From contig NZ_KZ819078.1 of assembly GCF_003115855.1 (NCBI RefSeq), positions 1 through 64,000 of the forward strand: a stretch of 64,000 nucleotides of DNA, given 5' to 3'. This stretch comes from Brenneria corticis. Lineage in GTDB: Bacteria; Pseudomonadota; Gammaproteobacteria; Enterobacterales; Enterobacteriaceae. The notes below the pieces were generated by a model that had not been told where the DNA came from, did not search any database, and was given only the letters and a program-made list of their open reading frames with translations. Made by a program: the position numbers and the translations under genes. Of this stretch, positions 7,883 to 16,765 are shown piece after piece. Numbering within the stretch: the first letter of the stretch is position 1; the number at the start of each line of letters is the position of its first letter.

Positions 7883-8425
7883 CTAGCCGAGCGACGGCGC
7901 CTCCAGCGCCACCAGTATCAGCAGCGCGGCGTCGCCGCCGAACTCCTTGGGCGCCTGATGGAAAGCCAGCACGTCCGGGTGCTGCGCCAGCCACAGCGGC
8001 GTCTGCTGTTTCAGAATGCGTTTGCCGTGGCCGTGCATCACGCAGGCGCAATAAACGTGTTCCCGGCGGCAGGCGGCGAGCAGCGCGCCCAGCTCCTGTT
8101 TCGCCTGCAACTGCGTCAGGCCGTGCAGGTCGAGAAACAGTTCCGGGGAGTAGTCGCCCCGCCGCAGTTTTTTCAACTCGTAATGGCTGGCGCCGGGGCG
8201 CACGTAGCGCGTCGGCCCCTCGCTTTCCAACTGCGGCTGAAATTCGTCCGAAAAGTAAAAGCTGGCGTCGGCCTGCTCCCGCAGCGCCCGCCGGGGAGGC
8301 AGTTCGCCGGTTTTGGGACGAACCGGCTTATGGACATAGGTATCCTGGCGTAATTTTTTAGCGCCGGAGACTGAAGTACGAAAAAGCTGCAATTCTTCGT
8401 CGTTCAGCGAATATTTATTACTCAT
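7883..8425 (-). CDS. smrB: Ribosome rescue endonuclease SmrB
   Basis: Smr-domain protein that in E. coli is recruited to collided ribosomes and cuts the mRNA, allowing rescue. The C-terminal Smr domain begins near residue 90; it shows the DLHG motif (FLDLHGLTQLQAKQEL) and the catalytic loop MHGHGK. The N-terminal region keeps the conserved EQADASFYFSDEFQP block. Start chosen at ATG 8425 (180 residues) with GGAG upstream; an ATG 21 bases earlier is possible but its extra residues are not conserved. It converges on sixA and diverges from prmB. Confidence 0.93.
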   Translation of the reverse strand: MSNKYSLNDEELQLFRTSVSGAKKLRQDTYVHKPVRPKTGELPPRRALREQADASFYFSDEFQPQLESEGPTRYVRPGASHYELKKLRRGDYSPELFLDLHGLTQLQAKQELGALLAACRREHVYCACVMHGHGKRILKQQTPLWLAQHPDVLAFHQAPKEFGGDAALLILVALEAPSLG

Positions 8426-8530
8426 TGGCCGCTCACTCCGCATCAATATCCGCTCAGTTTACCTTTTCTCTTGGCGGCTGCTAAATAAAAGTCGGCGCAA
8501 CCTTTAGTTCCGCCGGTTATATCTGCTGAT

Positions 8531-8559
8531 TTGTCGCGGGCTTCATGGCAAACTATGCC
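8531..8559 (+). promoter_or_regulatory. Predicted promoter of prmB
   Basis: TTGTCG (8531-8536), 17 bases, TATGCC (8554-8559). The start would fall near 8566, about 50 bases before the prmB start codon. Moderate match only. Confidence 0.4.
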
Positions 8560-8617
8560 CTTCTTACTTTGAGTAACAGCGCCAATTTCCATTCAGATGT
8601 GTCTGCGGAGGACAAGC

Positions 8618-9550
8618 TTGGACAAAATTTTCGTCGATGAGGCCGTCAGCGATCTTCATACCATTCAGGATATGCTGCGCTGGGCGGTCAGTCGGTTTAA
8701 CGCAGCCAATGTCTACTATGGTCACGGCACGGATAATCCCTGGGACGAAGCGGTACAGCTGGTGCTTCCCAGTCTGTTCCTGCCGCTGGACATTCCTGAG
8801 GATATGTATACTTCCCGCCTGACGTCCAGCGAGCGTCATCGTATCGTCGAACGCGTTATCCGCCGGGTAAACGAGCGCGTCCCGGTGGCTTATCTGACCA
8901 ACAAGGCCTGGTTCTGCGGGCTGGAGTTTTACGTTGACGAGCGGGTTCTGGTGCCGCGTTCGCCCATCGGCGAACTGATCGGCAATTATTTCGCCGACCA
9001 GTTGCCTAAAGCGCCAGGCCATATTCTGGATATGTGCACCGGCAGCGGCTGTATCGCCATCGCCTGCGCCCAGGCGTTTCCGCAGGCGGAAGTGGACGCG
9101 GTGGATATCTCCGACGATGTGCTGGCGGTGACCGAGCAAAATATTCAGCAACACGGCGTGGAATACCGCGTCACCCCGATTCGCTCCGACCTGTTTCGCG
9201 ATCTGCCGGCTATTGCGTACGACCTGATCGTCACCAATCCGCCTTATGTGGATGAAGAGGATATGGCGGATCTGCCGCAGGAGTTCCGCTATGAACCCGA
9301 ACTGGGATTGGCGGCGGGCAGCGACGGCCTGAACCTGGTGCGCCGCATTCTGGCGAGCGCGCCGGATTACCTCAGCGACGACGGCGTGCTGATTTGCGAA
9401 GTGGGCAACAGCATGGTGCACCTGATCGAGCAATATCCCGCCATTCCGTTCACCTGGCTGGAATTCGCCAACGGCGGAGAGGGCGTGTTTACGTTGACCA
9501 GGTCTCAGCTAATTGATTGTAAAGAATATTTCAGCATTTACCGCGACTGA
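8618..9550 (+). CDS. prmB: Ribosomal protein uL3 glutamine methyltransferase PrmB
   Basis: S-adenosylmethionine-dependent N5-glutamine methyltransferase that modifies ribosomal protein L3 (E. coli Gln150) during 50S assembly. SAM-binding motif is DMCTGSGCIAIACA (about 138-151), and the catalytic NPPY is in VTNPPYVDEED. The N-terminal helical domain is typical of the PrmB/PrmC group. The start is a TTG at 8618, with GCGGAGGA six bases before it and homology starting exactly at LDKIFVDEAV; it gives 310 residues, as in E. coli. The seven-codon upstream extension is not conserved. aroC follows after 42 bases and may share the transcript. Confidence 0.95.
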   Translation: MDKIFVDEAVSDLHTIQDMLRWAVSRFNAANVYYGHGTDNPWDEAVQLVLPSLFLPLDIPEDMYTSRLTSSERHRIVERVIRRVNERVPVAYLTNKAWFCGLEFYVDERVLVPRSPIGELIGNYFADQLPKAPGHILDMCTGSGCIAIACAQAFPQAEVDAVDISDDVLAVTEQNIQQHGVEYRVTPIRSDLFRDLPAIAYDLIVTNPPYVDEEDMADLPQEFRYEPELGLAAGSDGLNLVRRILASAPDYLSDDGVLICEVGNSMVHLIEQYPAIPFTWLEFANGGEGVFTLTRSQLIDCKEYFSIYRD

Positions 9551-9592
9551 TTCGCGATGGTTAACCCTATCTGTATAGGCTAAGGAGTTGTG

Positions 9593-10678
9593 ATGGCAGG
9601 AAACAGTATCGGGCAGTTTTTCCGCGTCACCACATTTGGTGAGTCCCACGGAATCGCCCTGGGCTGTGTTGTTGACGGCGTACCGCCGGGGATCCCGCTG
9701 ACGGAGGCGGATCTGCAACAGGATCTGGACCGGCGTCGTCCGGGAACGTCGCGCTACACCACTCAGCGCCGCGAGCCCGATCGGGTGCGTATTCTTTCCG
9801 GGGTGTTTGAAGGCGTTACCACCGGCACCAGCATTGGTCTGCTGATCGAAAATACCGACCAGCGCTCGCAGGATTACAGCGCCATCAAGGACGTTTTCCG
9901 CCCCGGCCACGCCGACTACACCTATGAACAAAAGTACGGCCTGCGCGACTATCGCGGCGGCGGGCGTTCTTCCGCCCGGGAAACCGCGATGCGCGTCGCG
10001 GCCGGCGCGATAGCGAAAAAATATCTGCAACAGCGGCACGGCGTGAAAATTCGCGGCTATCTGTCGCAAATCGGCGAGATAACCTGCGAATTGAAAGACT
10101 GGGATCTGGTCGAGCAGAATCCGTTCTTCTGTCCCGATGCCGACAAGCTGGAAGCCTTGGATGAGCTGATGCGGGCGCTGAAAAAAGAGGGCGATTCCAT
10201 CGGCGCCAAGGTCAGCGTGGTGGCGGAATCCGTTCCCGCCGGGCTGGGCGAACCGGTGTTCGATCGCCTGGACGCCGATCTGGCGCACGCCCTGATGAGC
10301 ATCAATGCGGTGAAAGGGGTGGAGATTGGCGACGGTTTTGCGGTAGTCGCCAGGCGCGGCAGCGAAAACCGCGATGAGATTACCCCGCAGGGTTTCCAGA
10401 GCAATCACGCCGGGGGGATTTTGGGCGGCATCAGCAGCGGACAGCATATTGTGGCGCATCTGGCGCTGAAGCCCACCTCCAGCATTATGGTGCCGGGGCG
10501 AACCATTAACCGTCAGGGTGAAGCGACGGAAATGGTGACCCGCGGACGTCACGATCCCTGCGTGGGGATCCGTGCGGTGCCGATCGCCGAGGCAATGATG
10601 GCGATCGTGTTAATGGATCACCTGCTGCGCCAGCGCGCGCAGTGCGGCGATGTAGCAAGTCAGGTTCCCCGCTGGTAA
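9593..10678 (+). CDS. aroC: Chorismate synthase AroC
   Basis: FMN-dependent chorismate synthase, the last shikimate-pathway step: 5-enolpyruvylshikimate-3-phosphate to chorismate. Signature motifs seen: GESHG (residues 17-21), RRRPGTSRYTTQRREPD, GGGRSSARET, and the C-terminal RGRHDPCVG. Length is 361. ATG at 9593 is preferred over the GTG three bases earlier because AAGGAG then has the usual spacing. It is followed three bases after the stop by mepA, so the prmB-aroC-mepA-yfcA-epmC set looks like one operon. Confidence 0.97.
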   Translation: MAGNSIGQFFRVTTFGESHGIALGCVVDGVPPGIPLTEADLQQDLDRRRPGTSRYTTQRREPDRVRILSGVFEGVTTGTSIGLLIENTDQRSQDYSAIKDVFRPGHADYTYEQKYGLRDYRGGGRSSARETAMRVAAGAIAKKYLQQRHGVKIRGYLSQIGEITCELKDWDLVEQNPFFCPDADKLEALDELMRALKKEGDSIGAKVSVVAESVPAGLGEPVFDRLDADLAHALMSINAVKGVEIGDGFAVVARRGSENRDEITPQGFQSNHAGGILGGISSGQHIVAHLALKPTSSIMVPGRTINRQGEATEMVTRGRHDPCVGIRAVPIAEAMMAIVLMDHLLRQRAQCGDVASQVPRW

Positions 10679-10681
10679 AAG

Positions 10682-11530
10682 ATGATGAAAAAAGGGTTTA
10701 TCGGGGTTATCGCCCTGGCGCTCAGTGCGTCAGGGTGGATGCAGACCGGGTGGGCGAAAACCCCCTGGCAGGAAATGACGCACCCGGTGGCGGGCGCGCC
10801 GCAGTCCATCGGCGGCTTTTCCAACGGCTGTATTATCGGCGCCCAACCGCTGCCGCTGCAATCGCCTGATTATCAGGTGATGCGCGTCGATCAGCGACGC
10901 TATTTCGGTCACCCCGATCTGCTGGCGTTTATTCATCGCCTGAGCGCCAATGTGAAACGCCGTACCGCCGCCAATGTGTTGATTGGCGATATGGGCATGC
11001 CGGTGGGAGGGCGTTTCAGCAGCGGCCACGCCAGCCATCAGTCCGGTCTGGATGTCGATATCTGGCTGCAACTGCCCAAACGGCGCTGGAGCGAGCAGCA
11101 GCTGATTAAACCGCAGCCTATCGATCTGGTTATGACCAACGGGCGTCAGGTTAATCCGCGCGTCTGGCAGCCCGAAGTGACCACGCTGGTGAAACTGGCG
11201 GCGCAAGACCATGACGTGACGCGAATTTTCGTCAACCCGGCGATAAAAAAACAGCTGTGCGCCGAGGCCGGTCAGGATCGCGACTGGCTGCGCAAGGTGC
11301 GCCCCTGGTTCGGGCATCGCGCGCATATGCACGTTCGCCTGCGCTGTCCGGCGGATAGCCTGGAGTGTCAGGAGCAGGATTCGCCGCCCGCCGGCGATGG
11401 CTGCGGCGCGGAGTTGACCAGCTGGTTCCAGCCGCGTCAGCCGGGGCATGAGTCGCCGGTCAAAACATCGCCGCCACCTTTACCTCCGTCTTGTCAGGCT
11501 CTGCTCGACAGACATTTCGTCGCGGAATAA
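10682..11530 (+). CDS. mepA: Penicillin-insensitive murein endopeptidase MepA
   Basis: Periplasmic zinc endopeptidase (LAS/M74 family) that cuts D-Ala-meso-DAP cross-links in peptidoglycan. Signal peptide over residues 1-25 (ends GWA-KTPWQ). Zinc ligands lie in SSGHASHQSGLDVDIW (His116, Asp123/124 region) and HRAHMHVRLRC. Conserved cysteines form disulfides in the family. The C-terminus PPPLPPSCQALLD is typical. The second codon is also ATG, so the start may be 10682 or 10685. At 282 residues it is a little longer than the E. coli enzyme. Confidence 0.95.
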   Translation: MMKKGFIGVIALALSASGWMQTGWAKTPWQEMTHPVAGAPQSIGGFSNGCIIGAQPLPLQSPDYQVMRVDQRRYFGHPDLLAFIHRLSANVKRRTAANVLIGDMGMPVGGRFSSGHASHQSGLDVDIWLQLPKRRWSEQQLIKPQPIDLVMTNGRQVNPRVWQPEVTTLVKLAAQDHDVTRIFVNPAIKKQLCAEAGQDRDWLRKVRPWFGHRAHMHVRLRCPADSLECQEQDSPPAGDGCGAELTSWFQPRQPGHESPVKTSPPPLPPSCQALLDRHFVAE

Positions 11531-11533
11531 CGC

Positions 11534-12334
11534 ATGGACTGGTTTGTCGTCGGGCCGGAAATATTGGTCATTTTGTTCTTCGTCGCCGTGCTGGCCGGGT
11601 TTATCGACTCCATCGCCGGCGGCGGCGGGCTATTGTGCGTGCCGGCTTTGCTGGCCGTCGGGCTGTCGCCCGCCCAGGCGCTGGCGACCAATAAGCTGCA
11701 ATCCGTGGGCGGTTCGTTTTCCGCCAGCCTCTATTTTATCCGTCGCCGGGCGGTCCGCCTGGGCGAACAGAAGCTGGCCATCGCCTTAACCTTTGTGGGC
11801 TCAACCTTTGGCGCCTGGCTGATTCAGCAGATCCACGCCGATTTTCTGCGCCAGCTGCTGCCGCTGCTGATTATCGGCATCGGGCTCTATTTCCTGCTGT
11901 CGCCGAAGATCGGCGATGAGGATCGTCAGCGCCGCCTGTCCGCCGTTCCCTTTGCGATTATCGCCGGCTGCGGCGTCGGATTTTACGACGGTTTTTTCGG
12001 CCCCGGCGCCGGATCCTTTTATGCGCTGGCGTTCGTCACCCTGAGCGGTTTTAATCTGGCCAAGGCCACCGCTCATGCCAAAATCCTCAATTTCACCTCC
12101 AATTTCGGCGGGCTGCTGTTTTTTATGCTGGGCGGGAAAGTGGTATGGGGGCTGGGACTGGTCATGCTGGCGGGGCAGTTTATCGGCGCGCGTCTCGGCG
12201 CCAAAATGGTGCTGAGCAAAGGCCAGAAGCTGATTCGTCCCATGCTGGTGATCGTCTCCGCCATTATGAGCTGCAAACTGATTTATGACAGCCACGGCGG
12301 CGAGATCGCCCGTTGGCTGGGACAATTTTTCTGA
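11534..12334 (+). CDS. yfcA: TauE/SafE family membrane protein YfcA
   Basis: Integral membrane protein of the TauE/SafE (DUF81) family, related to sulfite, sulfoacetate or other anion exporters; the actual substrate of YfcA is unknown. The protein (266 residues) has about eight hydrophobic segments in two repeats, with the glycine-rich family signature GFIDSIAGGGGLLCVPALL near residues 16-34 and a second half motif GFYDGFFGPGAGSF near 150. Starts three bases after mepA and overlaps epmC in the compact arrangement. Confidence 0.9.
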   Translation: MDWFVVGPEILVILFFVAVLAGFIDSIAGGGGLLCVPALLAVGLSPAQALATNKLQSVGGSFSASLYFIRRRAVRLGEQKLAIALTFVGSTFGAWLIQQIHADFLRQLLPLLIIGIGLYFLLSPKIGDEDRQRRLSAVPFAIIAGCGVGFYDGFFGPGAGSFYALAFVTLSGFNLAKATAHAKILNFTSNFGGLLFFMLGGKVVWGLGLVMLAGQFIGARLGAKMVLSKGQKLIRPMLVIVSAIMSCKLIYDSHGGEIARWLGQFF

Positions 12335-12348
12335 TGACGGTGAGTAAT

Positions 12349-12894
12349 ATGGGTTGCCATCACTACCAGCAACTGATCGATATCTTTGCCGCCTGCTTCA
12401 GCGAGGAGTACAACACGCGGCTGGTTAAAGGCGACGATGAGCCAATCTACCTGCCGGCGGACGAGCAGGCGCCGTACCACCGGATTATCTTCGCGCACGG
12501 TTTTTACGCCAGCGCGCTGCATGAGATTTCCCATTGGTGCATCGCCGGCGAGCAGCGGCGCCTACAGGTCGACTTCGGCTACTGGTATTGCCCGGACGGA
12601 CGCGATGCGCAGACGCAGTCCCGCTTTGAGGACGCGGAAATTAAACCGCAGGCGCTCGACTGGCTGTTCTGCGTCGCGGCGGGTTTTCCGTTCAACGTAA
12701 GCTGCGATAATCTGAACGGCGACGGCGAACCGGATCGCATTGCTTTTCAACGTCGGGTCCATGCGCAGGTGATGCACTATCTGCAGCAGGGGATCCCGCC
12801 GCGGCCGGCGCGCTTTATTCATGCGTTACAGACGTTTTACCATACGCCGCCGCTGACGGCGGCGAGCTTTCCGTATCCCGCCGACCTCTGCTGA
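12349..12894 (+). CDS. epmC: Elongation factor P hydroxylase EpmC
   Basis: Hydroxylates the beta-lysyl-lysine of elongation factor P after EpmA and EpmB have added it. The probable metal site is HEISHWC, followed by CIAGEQRR, VDFGYWYCPDGRDAQTQ and the conserved DWLFCVAAGFPFNVSCDNL. Start: ATG 12349 gives 181 residues, like E. coli EpmC, and has GGTGAG just upstream; ATG 12334, which overlaps the yfcA stop, would add five residues. The epmA/epmB partners are not in this window. Confidence 0.92.
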   Translation: MGCHHYQQLIDIFAACFSEEYNTRLVKGDDEPIYLPADEQAPYHRIIFAHGFYASALHEISHWCIAGEQRRLQVDFGYWYCPDGRDAQTQSRFEDAEIKPQALDWLFCVAAGFPFNVSCDNLNGDGEPDRIAFQRRVHAQVMHYLQQGIPPRPARFIHALQTFYHTPPLTAASFPYPADLC

Positions 12895-12928
12895 GCGGCG
12901 CGGAAAACAGTTTAACCGAGGATGATAA

Positions 12929-13216
12929 ATGATCGCAGAATTTGAGGCGCGTATTCTGGCGCTGATTGATGACATGGTGGAGCATGCCAGCGACGATGAA
13001 CTTTTTGCCGGCGGGTATTTGCGCGGTCATTTGACGGTGTCGGTGGCGGAAGCCGAAGAAAATGGCGAACACACGCTGGAGGCTTTACATGCGCGAGTCA
13101 GCGACAGCATTGATAAAGCGATAAAAAACGGCGAGCTTTCCCCGCCGGATCAGATCCTGGTCAACCGCATGTGGGATAATTTATTCCAGCAGGCGCGGAG
13201 CCGGCAAACGCACTAA
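12929..13216 (+). CDS. yfcL: YfcL family protein of unknown function
   Basis: Small (95 residues), acidic, predicted largely helical cytoplasmic protein of the YfcL family, with no known function. It starts 34 bases after epmC with a GAGG ribosome site and keeps the conserved enteric order epmC-yfcL-mnmC. Converges with mnmC. Confidence 0.88.
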   Translation: MIAEFEARILALIDDMVEHASDDELFAGGYLRGHLTVSVAEAEENGEHTLEALHARVSDSIDKAIKNGELSPPDQILVNRMWDNLFQQARSRQTH

Positions 13217-13234
13217 CTTCCCCTAACCCTGCCC

Positions 13235-13270
13235 GCCCAGACGCGACGACGATCGCCGCGCCTGGGCTTT
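13235..13270 (+). terminator. Terminator between yfcL and mnmC
   Basis: GCCCAG, one mismatch, CGCG pairs with CGCG and CTGGGC across an 11-base loop, and TTT follows. It sits in the 61-bp gap between convergent genes and most likely ends the yfcL transcript. Confidence 0.5.
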
Positions 13271-13277
13271 CGTCCGG

Positions 13278-15296
13278 TCAAACCGGTCGCCCCTTGAGCA
13301 ATTTTCTGATCCAGAATCGATTAGGGTTCAGCGCCTCCAGCGCGTCGCCATCCAGCGGCAGGGGTTCGCCGTAAATCTGCGAGGCCAGAATCTCCGCCGC
13401 CAGCGGGGCGGAGCAGAGTCCGCGCGACCCCAGCGCGCCGATGATAAACAGGTTGGGGTAGACCGGAGCCGGCGGCAGGTTTTGCGCGTCGCGCCGCTGC
13501 GGCGACAGATGCCGGTAACAGTCCAGCGTCCGCTGATAGTCGGCGACCGCGCCCACCAGCGGCAAATGGTCGCGCAGCGCGCAGCGCACGCCCTGGCGCG
13601 CCTGACGGCCGCTGATATCGATCTGCTGCGCCCATTCCGCCCGCGGCAGGCAGTTCAGCAGACGCCGGCGATTTTCCTGCTGTTCATCGTCCCGGTAGCC
13701 GGTGGCGCTATCGCCGCGCTGATAGCTGGCGCCGATGCAGTGTTCCTGATGCCGCGGGCTGATCGGCGTCAGATAGCCGTCATAGCAAAGCACCTGTTTC
13801 AGCCGCCGCAGCGCCGGGGTGGTCGGAATATGGCTGACCTGGCCGCGCACCGCATAGCACGGCAGATGGCGGGTTTGCGGCCAGTCCGCCAGCGCGTGCC
13901 CGTTGGCGAGAATCAGCGTGGCGTGCTCAGCCTGTTGCCGGCCGTTGAGCGTCAGTCGCCAGCCGGCGGCGGTTGGTTCCAGCGCGGTGACGGCGGCGTT
14001 CATCCGTAGCGTCAGCCCCTGTCGCCGCGCCAGCTCCAGCGCCGAGGCGGTCAGCTCCGCCGGGCACAGCCAGCCGCCGTCGGGGTAGGTAACGCCGCCG
14101 GCGCCCAGCGTCAGGCCGTTCACCTCTTCAAGCTGCCGCGCCGTGGCGCCGAAAACCAGCTCAGGCGGCCACGCGCCCTGTAAAATCTGCGCAACCTTGC
14201 GGGCGCTTTTTTCGTCATAGGCCAGTTGGCTGACGCCGCACCACTGATGTTCAAAAGCGACGCCCTGCGCCGCCAGTTCGTCATACTGGCGGCGGGCGAA
14301 GGTGAAGGCGGCGGCGAAGAAGCGCGACAGGGCGTCGTGCCTGTCGTTCAGCAGAGGGTAGAGCGCGCCCTGGCGGTTGCCGGACGCGCCCTGCGCCGGT
14401 TGTTGGTCGGCGCAGTACAGCGTCACCCGCGCGCCGCGTCGCTGCAGGGCCAGGGCGGTCAGCACGCCGGCGATGCCGCCGCCGATAATGGCGATATCGT
14501 CGGTTGCCGCGGCCGGCGGCCGGGCATACCAGGGGGCGGCGGACGGGGCGGCGATGCCGTCGGGAAGATAGCCGCTCAGCATTTCGCGTTTACGGCCGAA
14601 TCCTTTGATTTTACTGACGCTAAACCCCGCCTGCCGCAGCCCCCGGCGCACGAAGCCGGCGGAGGTAAAGGTGGCGAAGGTGCCCTGATCCCGGCCAAGG
14701 CGCGCCATGGCTTGAAACAGGTTATCCGTCCACATGTCCGGGTTTTTGGACGGCGCGAAGCCATCGAGAAACCAGGCGTCGACCTGATGATGCAGCGAGT
14801 CGTCCAGCGTGGGCAGCAGCGCGTTGACGTCGCCAAACCACAGGTCGAGCGTGACGCCGCCCTGGGCCAGAATCAGACGGTGGCAGCCGGACAGGGGCAA
14901 CGGCCATTGCCGTCGCAATTCCGCGGCGTATGCCGCCAGTTCCGGCCATTGGGCGTGCGCCGCGGCCAGATCGTGCCGCCGCAGCGGAAATTTTTCAAAA
15001 CTGATGAAATGCAAACGACGCAGGGGCGCGTTGGGATGTTGGGTGCGGAAGGCATCGAAAGCCTGCCACAGCGTCAGAAAATTCAGCCCGGTGCCGAAGC
15101 CGGTTTCCGCCACCACGCAGTTTTCACGCGCGTGGGTGAGAAAACGTTCGGGAAACCGGTTGCCCTGTAAAAACACGTAACGGGTCTCCGCCAGCCCATC
15201 CTGATTGGAAAAATAGACGTCATCAAACTGTTGCGATACAGGTGTACCCTGTTCGTTCCAGCTCAACGACGCATGTTGAACGGGGCGGTTATTCAC
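13278..15296 (-). CDS. mnmC: Bifunctional tRNA mnm5(s2)U34 enzyme MnmC
   Basis: Completes the mnm5s2U34 wobble modification in tRNAs reading split codon boxes. The C-terminal FAD domain removes the carboxymethyl group and the N-terminal SAM domain methylates the amine. Methyltransferase domain: about residues 1-245 (ETGFGTGLNFLTLWQAF at 64-80, FLDGFAPSKNPDMW). Oxidoreductase domain: FAD dinucleotide motif IIGGGIAG at 270-277. Length 672 matches the family. It starts with GTG; no clear Shine-Dalgarno is seen, so the start is less certain than the identity. Confidence 0.96.
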   Translation of the reverse strand: MNNRPVQHASLSWNEQGTPVSQQFDDVYFSNQDGLAETRYVFLQGNRFPERFLTHARENCVVAETGFGTGLNFLTLWQAFDAFRTQHPNAPLRRLHFISFEKFPLRRHDLAAAHAQWPELAAYAAELRRQWPLPLSGCHRLILAQGGVTLDLWFGDVNALLPTLDDSLHHQVDAWFLDGFAPSKNPDMWTDNLFQAMARLGRDQGTFATFTSAGFVRRGLRQAGFSVSKIKGFGRKREMLSGYLPDGIAAPSAAPWYARPPAAATDDIAIIGGGIAGVLTALALQRRGARVTLYCADQQPAQGASGNRQGALYPLLNDRHDALSRFFAAAFTFARRQYDELAAQGVAFEHQWCGVSQLAYDEKSARKVAQILQGAWPPELVFGATARQLEEVNGLTLGAGGVTYPDGGWLCPAELTASALELARRQGLTLRMNAAVTALEPTAAGWRLTLNGRQQAEHATLILANGHALADWPQTRHLPCYAVRGQVSHIPTTPALRRLKQVLCYDGYLTPISPRHQEHCIGASYQRGDSATGYRDDEQQENRRRLLNCLPRAEWAQQIDISGRQARQGVRCALRDHLPLVGAVADYQRTLDCYRHLSPQRRDAQNLPPAPVYPNLFIIGALGSRGLCSAPLAAEILASQIYGEPLPLDGDALEALNPNRFWIRKLLKGRPV

Positions 15297-15372
15297 GGCA
15301 AATGACTCATTATTCAGGCGGTGCGGCGATTTTAACGGTCCGCCCGCCGCGGAGCAAATTTAGCAACACTTC

Positions 15373-15389
15373 GTCTGATCGGACTTGTT
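15373..15389 (+). promoter_or_regulatory. FadR-like activator site of fabB
   Basis: GTCTGATCGGACTTGTT matches the FadR pattern (CTGrTCnGAC). It is nearly identical to the E. coli fabB site as I recall it. It ends within the -35 hexamer, the position where FadR acts as an activator of unsaturated fatty acid synthesis. Confidence 0.78.
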
Positions 15390-15413
15390 CAGCGTACAAC
15401 TGTACGCTAAAGT
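15385..15413 (+). promoter_or_regulatory. Predicted fabB promoter
   Basis: TTGTTC (15385-15390), 17 bases, TAAAGT (15408-15413). The spacer is almost exactly filled by the FabR-like palindrome. The transcript would start near 15420, about 36 bases before the fabB ATG. Confidence 0.6.
15391..15408 (+). promoter_or_regulatory. FabR-like operator of fabB
   Basis: AGCGTACAACTGTACGCT is an inverted repeat (AGCGTACA / TGTACGCT with overlapping centre) matching the FabR box known from E. coli fabA and fabB. FabR represses when unsaturated acyl thioesters are abundant. Its location in the promoter spacer would block polymerase. Confidence 0.82.
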
Positions 15414-15455
15414 GCGTTGCGAAATCCCAAACTTTATAAGTGGAAGAGGTATTGA

Positions 15456-16670
15456 ATGAAACGTGCAGTGATTACTGGTCTGGGGATCGTATCAAGCATA
15501 GGTAATAACCAGGAGGAAGTTCTGGCATCTCTGCGGGAAGGCCGCTCGGGTATTACTTTTTCTCAGGAGCTGAAAGATTCCGGCATGCGTAGTCACGTCT
15601 GGGGTAACGTTAAACTGGACACCACAGGCCTCATCGATCGCAAAGTTGTGCGCTTTATGAGTGATGCATCGATTTATGCTTATCTGTCTATGGAACAGGC
15701 GATTAAAGATTCCGGGTTAAGCGACGATCAGGTTTCCAACGATCGTACCGGTCTGATCGTCGGGTCCGGCGGCGGTTCTCCGCGTAATCAGGTTGTCGGC
15801 ACCGACGGCATGCGGGCCAAAGGGCTGCGCGGCGTGGGTCCCTATATGGTCACCAAGTCCATGGCTTCGGGCGTTTCCGCCTGTCTGGCGACGCCGTTTA
15901 AAATCCGCGGCGTCAACTACTCCATCAGCTCCGCCTGTGCGACCTCCGCGCACTGTATCGGCAACGCGGTGGAGATGATCCAACTGGGTAAACAGGATGT
16001 GGTATTCGCCGGCGGCGGCGAGGAGCTGTGCTGGGAAATGGCCTGTGAATTCGACGCCATGGGCGCGCTGTCCACCAAATATAACGAGACGCCGGAAAAG
16101 GCTTCCCGTACCTATGACGCCGATCGCGACGGTTTCGTTATCGCCGGCGGCGGCGGCATCGTGGTGGTTGAAGAGCTGGAACATGCGCTGGCGCGCGGCG
16201 CGCGCATCTACGGCGAAATCATCGGCTACGGCGCGACGTCCGACGGCGCGGATATGGTCGCTCCCTCCGGCGAAGGCGCCATGCGCTGCATGAAGATGGC
16301 GCTGCAGGACGTGGATACCCCGATTGATTATATCAACACCCACGGCACCTCCACCCCGGTTGGCGATGTGAAAGAGCTGGGGGCGATCCGCGAAGTGTTC
16401 GGCGACAATGTTCCGGCCATCTCCGCCACCAAAGCCATGACCGGCCACTCGCTGGGGGCGGCGGGCGTGCAGGAAGCGATTTACACCCTGCTGATGCTGG
16501 AGCACGGCTTTATCGCGCCGAGCATCAACGTGGAAACGCTGGATGAGCAGGCGATCGGGATGAACGTCATCACCGAGCCGACGGAGCGCAAGCTGACCAC
16601 CGTGATGTCGAACGGTTTCGGTTTCGGCGGCACCAACGCCACGCTGGTGATGAGAAAGTTCGAGCGGTAA
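15456..16670 (+). CDS. fabB: Beta-ketoacyl-ACP synthase I FabB
   Basis: Condensing enzyme of type II fatty acid synthesis that elongates acyl-ACP with malonyl-ACP and is essential for the unsaturated branch. The catalytic triad is visible: Cys161 in SSACATSAHC, His in NTHGTSTPVGD (about 296), and Lys/His in ATKAMTGHSLGAAG (about 326 and 331). The glycine-rich end FGFGGTNATLV is typical. Length 404. Strong ribosome site GGAAGAGG. Regulated by the FadR and FabR sites just upstream. Confidence 0.98.
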   Translation: MKRAVITGLGIVSSIGNNQEEVLASLREGRSGITFSQELKDSGMRSHVWGNVKLDTTGLIDRKVVRFMSDASIYAYLSMEQAIKDSGLSDDQVSNDRTGLIVGSGGGSPRNQVVGTDGMRAKGLRGVGPYMVTKSMASGVSACLATPFKIRGVNYSISSACATSAHCIGNAVEMIQLGKQDVVFAGGGEELCWEMACEFDAMGALSTKYNETPEKASRTYDADRDGFVIAGGGGIVVVEELEHALARGARIYGEIIGYGATSDGADMVAPSGEGAMRCMKMALQDVDTPIDYINTHGTSTPVGDVKELGAIREVFGDNVPAISATKAMTGHSLGAAGVQEAIYTLLMLEHGFIAPSINVETLDEQAIGMNVITEPTERKLTTVMSNGFGFGGTNATLVMRKFER

Positions 16671-16684
16671 CCACGCGTCGATCG

Positions 16685-16707
16685 TCAGCCCGCGTCAGGC
16701 GGGCTGA
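16685..16707 (+). terminator. Hairpin after fabB
   Basis: A perfect 9-bp stem (TCAGCCCGC with GCGGGCTGA) and five-base loop 14 bases after the fabB stop, without a T-run. It precedes the true terminator and may protect the 3' end. Confidence 0.45.
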
Positions 16708-16723
16708 GAACGTACCCCCGTTG

Positions 16724-16750
16724 CGCCCTGCCTGCAGGGCGTTTCCTTTT
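16724..16750 (+). terminator. Rho-independent terminator of fabB
   Basis: CGCCCTG-CCTG-CAGGGCG followed by TTTCCTTTT. Located between the convergent genes fabB and flk. Confidence 0.7.
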
Positions 16751-16765
16751 CCGCCGCGGGCGAAA

